A program made the position numbers and the translations under genes. Positions 24,629 to 32,880 of a stretch of 64,000 bases of DNA are shown here, piece after piece; position 1 is the stretch's first letter, and every line of letters begins with the position of its first letter. The DNA comes from CAYPEL01 sp036479985 (GTDB taxonomy: Bacteria > Pseudomonadota > Gammaproteobacteria > DSM-19610): positions 2,604,001-2,668,000 of the forward strand of contig CBDDAF010000003.1 of NCBI GenBank assembly GCA_965224815.1, read 5' to 3'. A model generated the notes under the pieces. That model did not search any database. It worked only from the letters and a program-made list of their open reading frames with translations, and was not told the DNA's origin.

Positions 24629-26203
24629 ATGAGTAGCCAAATAGTCCGTAATACTGCGGTTGTCAGTAGTATGACCCTAATTTCCAGGGTGCTTGGACTG
24701 GTCAGGGATATGGTATTTGCGCGCTTTGGTGTCGGCGTCGGCATGGATGCCTTCCTGGTGGCCTTCAAAATTCCCAATTTTATGCGCCGGTTGTTCGCAG
24801 AAGGGGCCTTTTCCCAGGCATTTGTGCCGGTTTTGACCGAGTACAAGACCACGAATAGCGAAGCTGAAGTTAAAGCCCTGGTAGATAGAGTGGCAGGGAC
24901 ATTTATCGGTATTCTGGGTTTGCTGACACTGGTTGGTGTGCTCGCTAGTCCTTTGCTGGTCATTCTATTCGCGCCAGGTTTTATCGATGAGACTGAAAAA
25001 TTCAATCTGACAGCACAGATGCTGCGATTTACCTTTCCGTATCTCATGTTCATGGCGTTAGTGGCTTTCTCAGCCGGTATTCTGAATAGCTACGGTAAAT
25101 TTGGTGCTGCCGCGTTTACACCCGTCTGGTTGAATGTTGTTTTGATCGCAGCAGCTCTCTGGATTGCGCCAGGGCTTGATGAGCCCATGTTGGCACTGGC
25201 CTGGGGTGTGTTGGTCGCCGGTTTTGTGCAGCTATTATTTTTATTGCCAGCCTTACACTCGATTCGGCTATTACCCAGGCCGCGTTGGGGCTTACGTGAT
25301 CCGGGCGTGCGCAAGATTATGAAGCTGATGGTGCCAGGCATCATTGGTAGTTCGGTTGCACAAATCAATTTGTTATTTGATACGCTGATTGCTTCTTTTC
25401 TGATTACGGGTAGTGTCAGCTGGTTGTATTTTGCTGATCGCCTGGTCGAGTTTCCGCTTGGAATTTTCGGAATAGCATTGGCTACGGTCATTCTGCCATT
25501 GTTGGCAAAAAAACATGCCTCTGGTGAGACTAAAGCCTTTTCGCAGACAATTGATACGGGCATGCGATGGGTGCTTTTAATCGGGTTGCCAGCAACAGTC
25601 GGTTTAATTCTGTTGGCTGAACCGGCGATTATCACGCTGTTTCATTACGATGAATTTTCTAAGCAGGACGTTTCCATGGCCAGTCTGGCCCTGGTTGCCT
25701 ATGCCACAGGTCTGCCAGGCTTTATGCTGGTAAGAGTGCTTGCACCCGCGTTTTACGCTCGCCAGGATACGCGCACGCCGGTACGTATTGCGATTACTGC
25801 CATGGTGGCAAATATGGTGATGAATGTTTTGTTCGTCGTACCCTTATTATTAATGGACATTGAGGGCGCTCATGCCGGACTTGCTCTGGCTACCGCTCTG
25901 GCCAGCATGTTGAATGCCGGGTTACTGTATTACAGGTTAAGACGTAGTGGTGTGTTTATGCCCTTGCCAGGCTGGAAGGTTTTTGCGTTACGATTGTTTA
26001 TTGCGAATCTGTTGATGGCGTTGGTTCTGATATGGGGAATACCTGCGTCTATCGATTGGCTCAGTATGCAGGGTAGGCAGCGTATTTTACAGCTTGTGTT
26101 GTGGGTAATGGCTGGAGCTGGTGTGTATCTTCTGGCGCTTAGGGTTTCGGGACTGCGCCTGTCGATGATATGGTCGCCGACCGGATCTTCCGGGGATACA
26201 TGA
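24629..26203 (+). CDS. murJ: Lipid II flippase MurJ (MviN)
   Basis: A 524-residue membrane protein of the MOP superfamily with about 14 transmembrane segments. The N-terminal block SMTLISRVLGLVRDMVFARFG is diagnostic and holds the basic residues of the central cavity; RLFAEGAFSQAFVPVL follows. It flips lipid-linked peptidoglycan precursor across the inner membrane and is normally essential. It lies divergent to rpsT and upstream of ribF. Confidence 0.96.
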   Translation: MSSQIVRNTAVVSSMTLISRVLGLVRDMVFARFGVGVGMDAFLVAFKIPNFMRRLFAEGAFSQAFVPVLTEYKTTNSEAEVKALVDRVAGTFIGILGLLTLVGVLASPLLVILFAPGFIDETEKFNLTAQMLRFTFPYLMFMALVAFSAGILNSYGKFGAAAFTPVWLNVVLIAAALWIAPGLDEPMLALAWGVLVAGFVQLLFLLPALHSIRLLPRPRWGLRDPGVRKIMKLMVPGIIGSSVAQINLLFDTLIASFLITGSVSWLYFADRLVEFPLGIFGIALATVILPLLAKKHASGETKAFSQTIDTGMRWVLLIGLPATVGLILLAEPAIITLFHYDEFSKQDVSMASLALVAYATGLPGFMLVRVLAPAFYARQDTRTPVRIAITAMVANMVMNVLFVVPLLLMDIEGAHAGLALATALASMLNAGLLYYRLRRSGVFMPLPGWKVFALRLFIANLLMALVLIWGIPASIDWLSMQGRQRILQLVLWVMAGAGVYLLALRVSGLRLSMIWSPTGSSGDT

Positions 26204-26255
26204 AATATGTCCAGCGTTCGTTATAATCTCTGTTTTCGAAGTTGCAATGGAGTTC

Positions 26256-26403
26256 ATAAGGAAGTCTGATTAATTGATGCTATTTGTTACCGTGAACAGT
26301 ATAGATACTGTAGGAGCGGCTTTAGCCGCGATAGGACACTGCGCGTTCATCGCGGCTAAAGCCGCTCCTACAGGTGTCTAAGAATTAATCAGAGATGCCC
26401 TAA
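26256..26403. repeat. Composite REP element between murJ and ribF
   Basis: A 148-bp copy with both terminal repeats (AGTCTGATTAATTGATGC on the left; GAATTAATCAGAGATGCCCT on the right) around the REP palindrome at 26309-26372. The spacer CCGTGAACAGT matches the copy at 15022. Confidence 0.9.
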
Positions 26404-26435
26404 TTTATGAATTTATTTAAAAGCCATGGTTTTGC

Positions 26436-27383
26436 ATGCAGCTGATCAGAGGGATTCATAATCTGCGTGACTGCCATCGAGGTTGTGTTGCAACTATCGG
26501 AAACTTTGATGGTGTTCACCGTGGGCATCGTGCTGTACTGGAACAACTGGAAGCACATGCAGAGCGATTAAAATTACCGGTCACGGTAATTACCTTTGAG
26601 CCGACGCCACAGGAATTTTTTGCACCTGATCGTGCGCCAGCTCGTTTATGCCGGTTACGCGAAAAACTGACTGCGTTTAAACGGCTCGATGTTAACCAGG
26701 TGCTGTGTTTGCGATTTGATGCGCAATTGGCGGAGCAAGCGCCGGAATTGTTTATCCAGCAGATTCTGATTGAGGGTTTGGATATTCGTTATCTGGTAGT
26801 CGGTGATGATTTTCAGTTTGGTAAGCTGCGCAGCGGTGATTTTTCCATGCTGGAATCGGCCGGTCGTCAACATGGTTTTCCAGTAGAGAATACCCTGACC
26901 TATATAGATGAAGGTGAGCGGGTAAGTAGCACGCGAATTCGTGAAGCGCTTGGAAACGGTGATCTGGAGACGGCGCAACGGTTACTCGGACGGCCTTATT
27001 CAATACAGGGCCGGGTGGCGTTGGGTGATCAACGCGGCAGGACTATCGGTTTTCCGACAGCAAATATTCGGTTACATAGACAACGAACACCGCTGTCAGG
27101 TGTGTTTGCTGTAACTATTGATGGTCTTGAGGAACATAGTTTGCCCGCGGTAGCGAACCTGGGTTCCCGGCCAACAGTGGGTGGTACCGAACCTGTGCTT
27201 GAAGTACATATTTTTGATTTCGACCGGGATATTTATGGTGCGCATGTAGAGGTAAATTTCGATACCAAGCTGCGCGAGGAAAAAAAGTTTGAATCCTTTG
27301 ATGCGCTGAAAGAACAAATTCAACTCGATGCTATGGCGGCGCGTGATTGTTTTAGCAGCCAAATGCATAATCGTAGAGTGTAG
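26436..27383 (+). CDS. ribF: Bifunctional riboflavin kinase/FAD synthetase
   Basis: A 315-residue enzyme with an N-terminal FMN adenylyltransferase domain (GNFDGVHRGH; VVGDDFQFG; SSTRIREAL) and a C-terminal flavokinase domain (GRTIGFPTANI; GSRPTVGG). It turns riboflavin into FMN and FAD. It precedes ileS and lspA, the conserved order in this group. Confidence 0.97.
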   Translation: MQLIRGIHNLRDCHRGCVATIGNFDGVHRGHRAVLEQLEAHAERLKLPVTVITFEPTPQEFFAPDRAPARLCRLREKLTAFKRLDVNQVLCLRFDAQLAEQAPELFIQQILIEGLDIRYLVVGDDFQFGKLRSGDFSMLESAGRQHGFPVENTLTYIDEGERVSSTRIREALGNGDLETAQRLLGRPYSIQGRVALGDQRGRTIGFPTANIRLHRQRTPLSGVFAVTIDGLEEHSLPAVANLGSRPTVGGTEPVLEVHIFDFDRDIYGAHVEVNFDTKLREEKKFESFDALKEQIQLDAMAARDCFSSQMHNRRV

Positions 27384-27431
27384 AGTTTTCTCAACTGTAA
27401 CAGACAAGTTTAATTTATTGGTGAATATTGC

Positions 27432-30275
27432 GTGACTGATTATAAAGATACATTGAATCTACCCAAAACAGCTTTCCCTATGAAAGCAAACCTGGCAAAT
27501 CGCGAACCAGAATTATTAAAGCACTGGGACAAAATTGATTTATATAAAAAGCTGCGCGAGCAGGGCAAAGGCAAACCTCGTTTTATATTGCACGATGGGC
27601 CGCCCTATGCAAATGGTGATATTCATATCGGTCATGCCGTTAACAAGATTCTCAAAGATATTATCGTCAAGAGTAAAACCCTGAGTGGTTTTGATGCACC
27701 CTATGTGCCGGGCTGGGATTGCCACGGCTTACCGATTGAGCTTAATGTTGAAAAGAAAGTCGGTAAGGTTGGCAAGAAAGTAGATGCACCCACCTTTCGA
27801 AAGAAATGTCGGGACTATGCGCAAAGGCAAGTTGATGGGCAACGCAAGGATTTTATTCGCCTGGGTGTGATTGGTGAATGGGATCAGCCTTATTTGACCA
27901 TGCAATACGAGTACGAAGCCAACATCATTCGAACCTTGGGGAAGATTGCCGACAAAGGTCATTTGACCAAAGGTTTCAAACCGGTTCATTGGTGTACCGA
28001 TTGTGGTTCTGCGCTTGCTGAAGCCGAGGTTGAATACGAAGATCGCACCTCACCAGCAATTGATGTTCGCTTTGCTGTTAAAGATGAAGAAGCCATGTTG
28101 GCCTGTTGTCACCATGCGGATGATAAGGGTGAAGGCCCTTTGTCAGTTATCATCTGGACAACCACTCCCTGGACGTTACCCGCAAACCGTGCTGTGTCTT
28201 TGAATCCTGAACTCGATTATGCCGTTGTACAGGCTAATCTTGGTCATGGGCAGGAACGAGTAATTGTCGCCGAAGCTTTACTGAAAGATGTCATGCTTCG
28301 TTATGATTGTGATGAGTACCAGGTGATCGCTTATTGCCAGGGTGCTGCGCTGGAAAATATGCTGCTCGACCATCCATTTTATGATCGTGAAGTGCCGATC
28401 ATTCTCGGAGAACACGTCACCACTGAAGCCGGTACAGGTGCTGTACACACCGCGCCAGGGCATGGACAGGATGACTATATTGTTGGCCAACGTTATGGTT
28501 TGAAAGTTGATAATCCGGTCGGATCCAATGGTGTGTTTGTTGAGGGCACTCCTATGTTTGCCGGGCAGCATGTGTTTGCAGCGAATGAACATGTGATTGC
28601 AACTTTAAAAGCTAAAGCGGCACTGGTACACGAGCAGGCTTTGCAGCACAGTTACCCGCATTGCTGGCGGCATAAAACGCCGATTATTTTTCGTGCGACG
28701 CCACAATGGTTTATCAATATGGATAAACAGGGACTACGTGATCAGGCTTTAAAAGCTGTTGCAGAGGTGCAGTGGCTTCCCGATTGGGGGAAAGCACGTA
28801 TCGACGGTATGATCGAAGGTCGTCCTGACTGGTGTATATCCCGTCAACGTACCTGGGGTGTGCCGATAACTTTGTTTGTTGATAAACAAACCGGTGAACT
28901 GCACCCGGATACATCACGCCTGATTGAAGAAGTTGCCTTGCGTGTTGAACAGCAGGGTATTGATGCCTGGTTTGAACTGGATGTCAGTGACATATTGGGT
29001 GATTCGGCGGGCCAGTATGAAAAAGTAGGCGATACACTGGATGTGTGGTTTGACTCTGGCGTGACACATGCTTGTGTACTTGATCAACGTGAGTCACTTG
29101 GCTTTCCTGCTGACCTGTATCTCGAAGGTTCGGATCAACACCGCGGCTGGTTCCAGTCTTCCTTGCTCACTTCAATTGCTATGCGCGGTGTACCCCCATA
29201 CCGGCAAGTGTTAACACACGGTTTTGCCGTCGATGCACAAGGACAGAAAATGTCCAAATCGAAAGGTAACGTTGTTTCACCTCAAAAAATTGTAAACAGT
29301 TTAGGTGCGGACATTCTCAGGTTGTGGGTGGCTGCTACAGATTACCGGGGTGAAATGACGGTGTCTGATGAAATTTTAAAACGTTCCGCCGATGCTTACC
29401 GGCGGATGCGCAATACGTCGCGATATTTACTTTCTAACTTATCGGGTTTTGATCCAGCCATAGACGTTATTGAAATTGAAAAAATGCTGGTGTTAGACCG
29501 GTGGATAGTCGAGCGCGCACGCCTGTTACAGGAAGAAATTGCCGGTTGGTATGATACTTACGAATTTCATACGATTTATCAGCGGATCCATAATTTTTGC
29601 GCCATTGATCTGGGTAGCTTCTATATTGATGTCATCAAGGATCGACAATATACGATGCCGGAAAATAGTCTAGCAAGACGGTCTGCGCAAACTGCCTTGT
29701 ACTTAATTTCCGAGTCACTGGTACGCTGGCTGGCGCCTATTCTAAGTTTTACTGCGGAAGAAATCTGGCGGAATTTGCCGGGTGAGCGAGGCGAATCTGT
29801 CCTGCTGGAAACCTGGTATGAATTGCCTGATATGTTTGCAGGTAGTGATGGAGTGGGCGACAAATTCGGCATTGATTACTGGCATGAAGTGCTTGCTGTG
29901 CGTGAACTTGTTAGCAAGGAACTGGAGAAGCTGCGTGTTGCTGGTGAGATTGGTTCGTCGTTAGCTGCCGAAGTTGACCTTTATTGCGAACCTGATTTGT
30001 TGAAAAAGTTGCAGCAACTTGAAGACGAATTACGTTTTGTGCTGATTACTTCCTATGCGCGAGTTCATGATATTGCAGATGCGCCTGATATTGCTGTGGC
30101 TGCAGAGGTTAATGGGAAAAAACTAGCGATTACAGTGCAGGCCTCAGCACACAACAAATGCACCCGTTGCTGGCATCATCGGGAGGATGTAGGTTCTCAT
30201 CAGGATCATCCAGAACTTTGTGGACGTTGTGTGGAAAATGTAGTGGGTGATGGAGAGCGTCGGCAGTTCGCTTGA
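27432..30275 (+). CDS. ileS: Isoleucyl-tRNA synthetase
   Basis: A 947-residue class I synthetase. HIGH is at residues 65-68 and KMSKS near 606-610; the editing domain (WTTTPWTLPANRA) and the C-terminal zinc site (CTRCWHH ... LCGRC) are intact. GTG start at 27432. It is the standard eubacterial IleS1-type; sequence gives no sign of mupirocin-resistant IleS2. Confidence 0.98.
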   Translation: MTDYKDTLNLPKTAFPMKANLANREPELLKHWDKIDLYKKLREQGKGKPRFILHDGPPYANGDIHIGHAVNKILKDIIVKSKTLSGFDAPYVPGWDCHGLPIELNVEKKVGKVGKKVDAPTFRKKCRDYAQRQVDGQRKDFIRLGVIGEWDQPYLTMQYEYEANIIRTLGKIADKGHLTKGFKPVHWCTDCGSALAEAEVEYEDRTSPAIDVRFAVKDEEAMLACCHHADDKGEGPLSVIIWTTTPWTLPANRAVSLNPELDYAVVQANLGHGQERVIVAEALLKDVMLRYDCDEYQVIAYCQGAALENMLLDHPFYDREVPIILGEHVTTEAGTGAVHTAPGHGQDDYIVGQRYGLKVDNPVGSNGVFVEGTPMFAGQHVFAANEHVIATLKAKAALVHEQALQHSYPHCWRHKTPIIFRATPQWFINMDKQGLRDQALKAVAEVQWLPDWGKARIDGMIEGRPDWCISRQRTWGVPITLFVDKQTGELHPDTSRLIEEVALRVEQQGIDAWFELDVSDILGDSAGQYEKVGDTLDVWFDSGVTHACVLDQRESLGFPADLYLEGSDQHRGWFQSSLLTSIAMRGVPPYRQVLTHGFAVDAQGQKMSKSKGNVVSPQKIVNSLGADILRLWVAATDYRGEMTVSDEILKRSADAYRRMRNTSRYLLSNLSGFDPAIDVIEIEKMLVLDRWIVERARLLQEEIAGWYDTYEFHTIYQRIHNFCAIDLGSFYIDVIKDRQYTMPENSLARRSAQTALYLISESLVRWLAPILSFTAEEIWRNLPGERGESVLLETWYELPDMFAGSDGVGDKFGIDYWHEVLAVRELVSKELEKLRVAGEIGSSLAAEVDLYCEPDLLKKLQQLEDELRFVLITSYARVHDIADAPDIAVAAEVNGKKLAITVQASAHNKCTRCWHHREDVGSHQDHPELCGRCVENVVGDGERRQFA

Positions 30276-30302
30276 GTACCATCGCTATACTATGAAAAAT
30301 CC

Positions 30303-30340
30303 GTCCCCTCCCCCCCTCAGGGGGAGGGAGTCTAGGGGAT
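30303..30340. repeat. C-rich inverted repeat upstream of lspA
   Basis: CCCCTCCCCCCCTCAGGGGG followed by GAGGGAG; same family as 17640-17676 and 31334-31434. Confidence 0.7.
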
Positions 30341-30391
30341 AAAGATGAGCAGTGGTTGTTATGAAAATTATACAAAATAAAGATTCAAAAA

Positions 30392-30865
30392 ATGACTAAA
30401 TGGCTATCACTTTCCGCACTGGTTATCGTATTTGACCAAATAACCAAATACATAGCCAATCACAATCTGGTTTATGCCAGCCCGGCTGAAGTGATGCCAT
30501 TTCTAAACTTTACCTTGTTATATAACCGGGGTGCGGCGTTCAGTTTTCTAAACGATGCCTCCGGATGGCAACGCTGGTTTTTTATTACAATTGCTTCTGC
30601 TGCAGTCATATTTATTTTTTTATGGTTACGAAAATTAAAACCAGGCCCGGGACAGACTACTCTCGCGATTGGTCTTGCTCTAGTGTTAGGTGGTGCTGCA
30701 GGGAATTTAATTGACCGTATTCTGTATGGTCATGTCATCGATTTTATCCAGCTGTATTACCAGGACTTTTACTGGCCAGCATTCAATGTTGCAGATTCAG
30801 CAATTTTTGTGGGCGCAATATTGCTAATCTGGAATGGGATTTTCCAGAATACTGACAAGGCCTGA
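30392..30865 (+). CDS. lspA: Lipoprotein signal peptidase (signal peptidase II)
   Basis: A 157-residue membrane aspartyl protease with four transmembrane segments that removes signal peptides from prolipoproteins. The catalytic aspartates are Asp117 (GHVIDF) and Asp135 (FNVADSAI); NRGAAFSFL and GNLIDR motifs are conserved. It overlaps or abuts fkpB, depending on the start of the latter. Confidence 0.96.
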   Translation: MTKWLSLSALVIVFDQITKYIANHNLVYASPAEVMPFLNFTLLYNRGAAFSFLNDASGWQRWFFITIASAAVIFIFLWLRKLKPGPGQTTLAIGLALVLGGAAGNLIDRILYGHVIDFIQLYYQDFYWPAFNVADSAIFVGAILLIWNGIFQNTDKA

Positions 30866-31307
30866 TGCTTTGCAGATAGCGCCCGGCAGTCAGGTGACGC
30901 TGCACTTGTCCATAGTATTTCCTGACGGCACTGTGGTTGAAAATACCTTTGATGATGAACCAGTAACGTTCACAATAGGTGATGGGTTCCTGGATGAAGG
31001 GCTTGAATTAGCGTTAATAGGGTTGAAAGCCGGCGATCAACAAAGTCTGACACTCATGCCTGGTCAAGCCTTTGGAGTACTCGATTCCGAATCGATAAAG
31101 CTTATTCCTTTGAGTTCTTTTAAAGATGATATGTCTCTGGAACCGGGTGTTATAATTGCTTTTACATCATCAGAAGGTGAAGAACTGGCTGGGACAGTTA
31201 GAGAAGTAAGAGAGGATGATGTTGAAGTTGATTTCAATCATCCTTTAGCGGGGCGTGAAATCATTTTTAAAGTAGAAGTGCTCAGTGTAGATAACTCAGC
31301 CTTGTAA
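30834..31307 (+). CDS. fkpB: FKBP-type peptidyl-prolyl isomerase FkpB (SlpA)
   Basis: An FKBP-domain prolyl isomerase with the inserted flap domain seen in SlpA: VTLHLSIVFPDGTVVENTF, GFLDEGLELALIGLKAGD, then FNHPLAGREIIFKVEVL. The start is unsure: the ATG at 30834 overlaps lspA by 32 bp, while CTG 30852 or TTG 30870 would give the shorter N-terminus usual for the family. SlpA acts as a folding catalyst and chaperone in the cytoplasm. The lspA-fkpB-ispH order is typical of gammaproteobacteria. Confidence 0.9.
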   Translation: MGFSRILTRPDALQIAPGSQVTLHLSIVFPDGTVVENTFDDEPVTFTIGDGFLDEGLELALIGLKAGDQQSLTLMPGQAFGVLDSESIKLIPLSSFKDDMSLEPGVIIAFTSSEGEELAGTVREVREDDVEVDFNHPLAGREIIFKVEVLSVDNSAL

Positions 31308-31333
31308 GTTCGTCACCACACTACGAATATTTA

Positions 31334-31434
31334 GTCCCCTCCCTCTCAGGGGGAGGGCCAGGGAGAGGGGATGAAAATAAGGCGTTTAGCTTTTTGATCC
31401 CCTCTCCCCAACCCTCTCCCTGGGGGAGAGGGAG
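31334..31434. repeat. C-rich inverted repeat upstream of ispH
   Basis: A 100-bp inverted repeat of the CCCTCTCCC/GGGAGAGGG family (arms about 31334-31371 and 31398-31434) that ends 29 bp before the ispH start, so it lies in the ispH leader. Confidence 0.8.
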
Positions 31435-31463
31435 CAGAGTGCTGGAGTAATAAGTTACCATAC

Positions 31464-32417
31464 ATGAAAGTTTTACTCGCCAATCCCCGTGGCTTCTGTG
31501 CCGGTGTCGACCGCGCAATAGAAATTGTCGAACGCGCACTTGAGCTGTTTGGAAAACCCGTTTACGTACGCCACGAAGTTGTTCATAACCGTTATGTCGT
31601 AAATGATTTGCACCAACGAGGAGCTGTTTTTGTTGAAGAGCTAAGCGATGTTCCGGCCGGTGCAATTGTTATATTTAGTGCACACGGTGTATCAAAAGCA
31701 GTTAAAAAAGAAGCAAAGCAACGGCAGCTCAGAATATTTGACGCTACTTGTCCGTTAGTGACAAAAGTACATTTGGAAGTATCACGCTGTAGCAGTAACG
31801 GTACTGAATGTATTCTTATTGGACACGCAGGCCATCCCGAAGTGGAAGGCACCATGGGTCAATATGATTGTTCAGCAGGCGGCAATATTATTCTGGTTGA
31901 ATCACCAGAAGATGTGGCAGGTCTTGAGATCAAAAATCCTGATGACCTTTACTATGTATCACAGACAACATTATCAATGGACGATACCAGTAAAGTTATT
32001 GAAGCATTACGTGCACGTTTTCCTAAGATTCAAGGGCCAAAAAAAAATGACATCTGCTATGCCACACAAAATCGTCAGGATGCAGTCAAGAAACTTGCGC
32101 AGACTGTTGATGTATTGCTAGTAGTTGGCTCAGCAAACAGTTCGAATTCAAATCGTTTACGTGAACTGGCCGAACAGCAAGGGATACCGGCCTACTTGAT
32201 CGATGATGCTGAATCGGTAGACCCAGTTTGGCTTGAAGGTTGTCAGACGATTGGGTTGACTGCCGGAGCATCAGCCCCGGAAGTCCTGGTAGATACCACC
32301 CTGGCGTATTTGAAACTACAGGGCGTTAAAATTGTAACCGAAGCAGAGGGGCGTGCGGAAGACGTAACTTTTGCTTTGCCCAGAGAGTTAAGAGTTACCA
32401 GCAATCATTCGGAGTGA
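31464..32417 (+). CDS. ispH: 4-hydroxy-3-methylbut-2-enyl diphosphate reductase
   Basis: A 317-residue [4Fe-4S] enzyme, the last step of the MEP isoprenoid pathway. Cluster cysteines: Cys12 (PRGFCAG), Cys96 (DATCPLV) and the conserved one in NDICYATQNRQ near residue 196. SANSSNSNRL and GASAPEVLV motifs are present. Its last 23 bases overlap the convergent pilE gene. Confidence 0.97.
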   Translation: MKVLLANPRGFCAGVDRAIEIVERALELFGKPVYVRHEVVHNRYVVNDLHQRGAVFVEELSDVPAGAIVIFSAHGVSKAVKKEAKQRQLRIFDATCPLVTKVHLEVSRCSSNGTECILIGHAGHPEVEGTMGQYDCSAGGNIILVESPEDVAGLEIKNPDDLYYVSQTTLSMDDTSKVIEALRARFPKIQGPKKNDICYATQNRQDAVKKLAQTVDVLLVVGSANSSNSNRLRELAEQQGIPAYLIDDAESVDPVWLEGCQTIGLTAGASAPEVLVDTTLAYLKLQGVKIVTEAEGRAEDVTFALPRELRVTSNHSE

Positions 32418-32850
32418 TTCCGGAATGCTGTCCAGTGAGGCTTCTTACACCTATGCTGGTTAGTGTAAAGGTTCCGCATTTGTCGCTGGCCTGAGGGCCG
32501 CCTGCAATGGGTGCTGCATGTAATGTATAGCTTGTTTGAGTCGCTGCATCGATTGTCAGGTCGTACGTAGCTGTGCCTCCATCTAAAGGACATGTTGCAT
32601 TATAGACGGCGGGTATTGGTGTTCCTGTATTTCCAGCAGTGGCACCAGCCCCTAGATAGGAGTTATTGGTTGTGAAATGGCGTTCCATCGCATTAGCTAA
32701 CCCCATCAAAGCACCGCCGCATTCTGCGCGTCGAGAACTCCTTACCTGTTCCTGATAAGACGGATAGGCAATACCTGCCAGGATGCCGACAATGGCAACC
32801 GTAATCATCAGTTCAATGAGTGTAAATCCTTTTGTAAATCTTATTTTCAT
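32395..32850 (-). CDS. pilE: Type IV pilin PilE-like, last gene of the pilY1 operon
   Basis: A 151-residue prepilin: leader MKIRFTKG, mature FTLIELMITVAIVGILAGIAYPSY with Glu5. The C-terminal domain has paired cysteines (CPLDGGTATYDL ... KCGTFTL ... NDCW), typical of PilE minor pilins in the fimT-pilV-pilW-pilX-pilY1-pilE operon. It starts 31 bp after the pilY1 stop and overlaps ispH tail-to-tail. Confidence 0.92.
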   Translation of the reverse strand: MKIRFTKGFTLIELMITVAIVGILAGIAYPSYQEQVRSSRRAECGGALMGLANAMERHFTTNNSYLGAGATAGNTGTPIPAVYNATCPLDGGTATYDLTIDAATQTSYTLHAAPIAGGPQASDKCGTFTLTSIGVRSLTGQHSGITPNDCW

Positions 32851-32880
32851 TGCTGTCTCCAGTATACAGATCAGGTTGAC

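Noticed and set aside
24204..24632. Open frame running opposite rpsT
   Set aside because: Antisense to a highly conserved ribosomal protein and crosses its terminator and promoter.
25090..25635. 181-codon open frame opposite murJ
   Set aside because: Shadow frame of a clearly conserved membrane protein; its translation has no recognisable domain.
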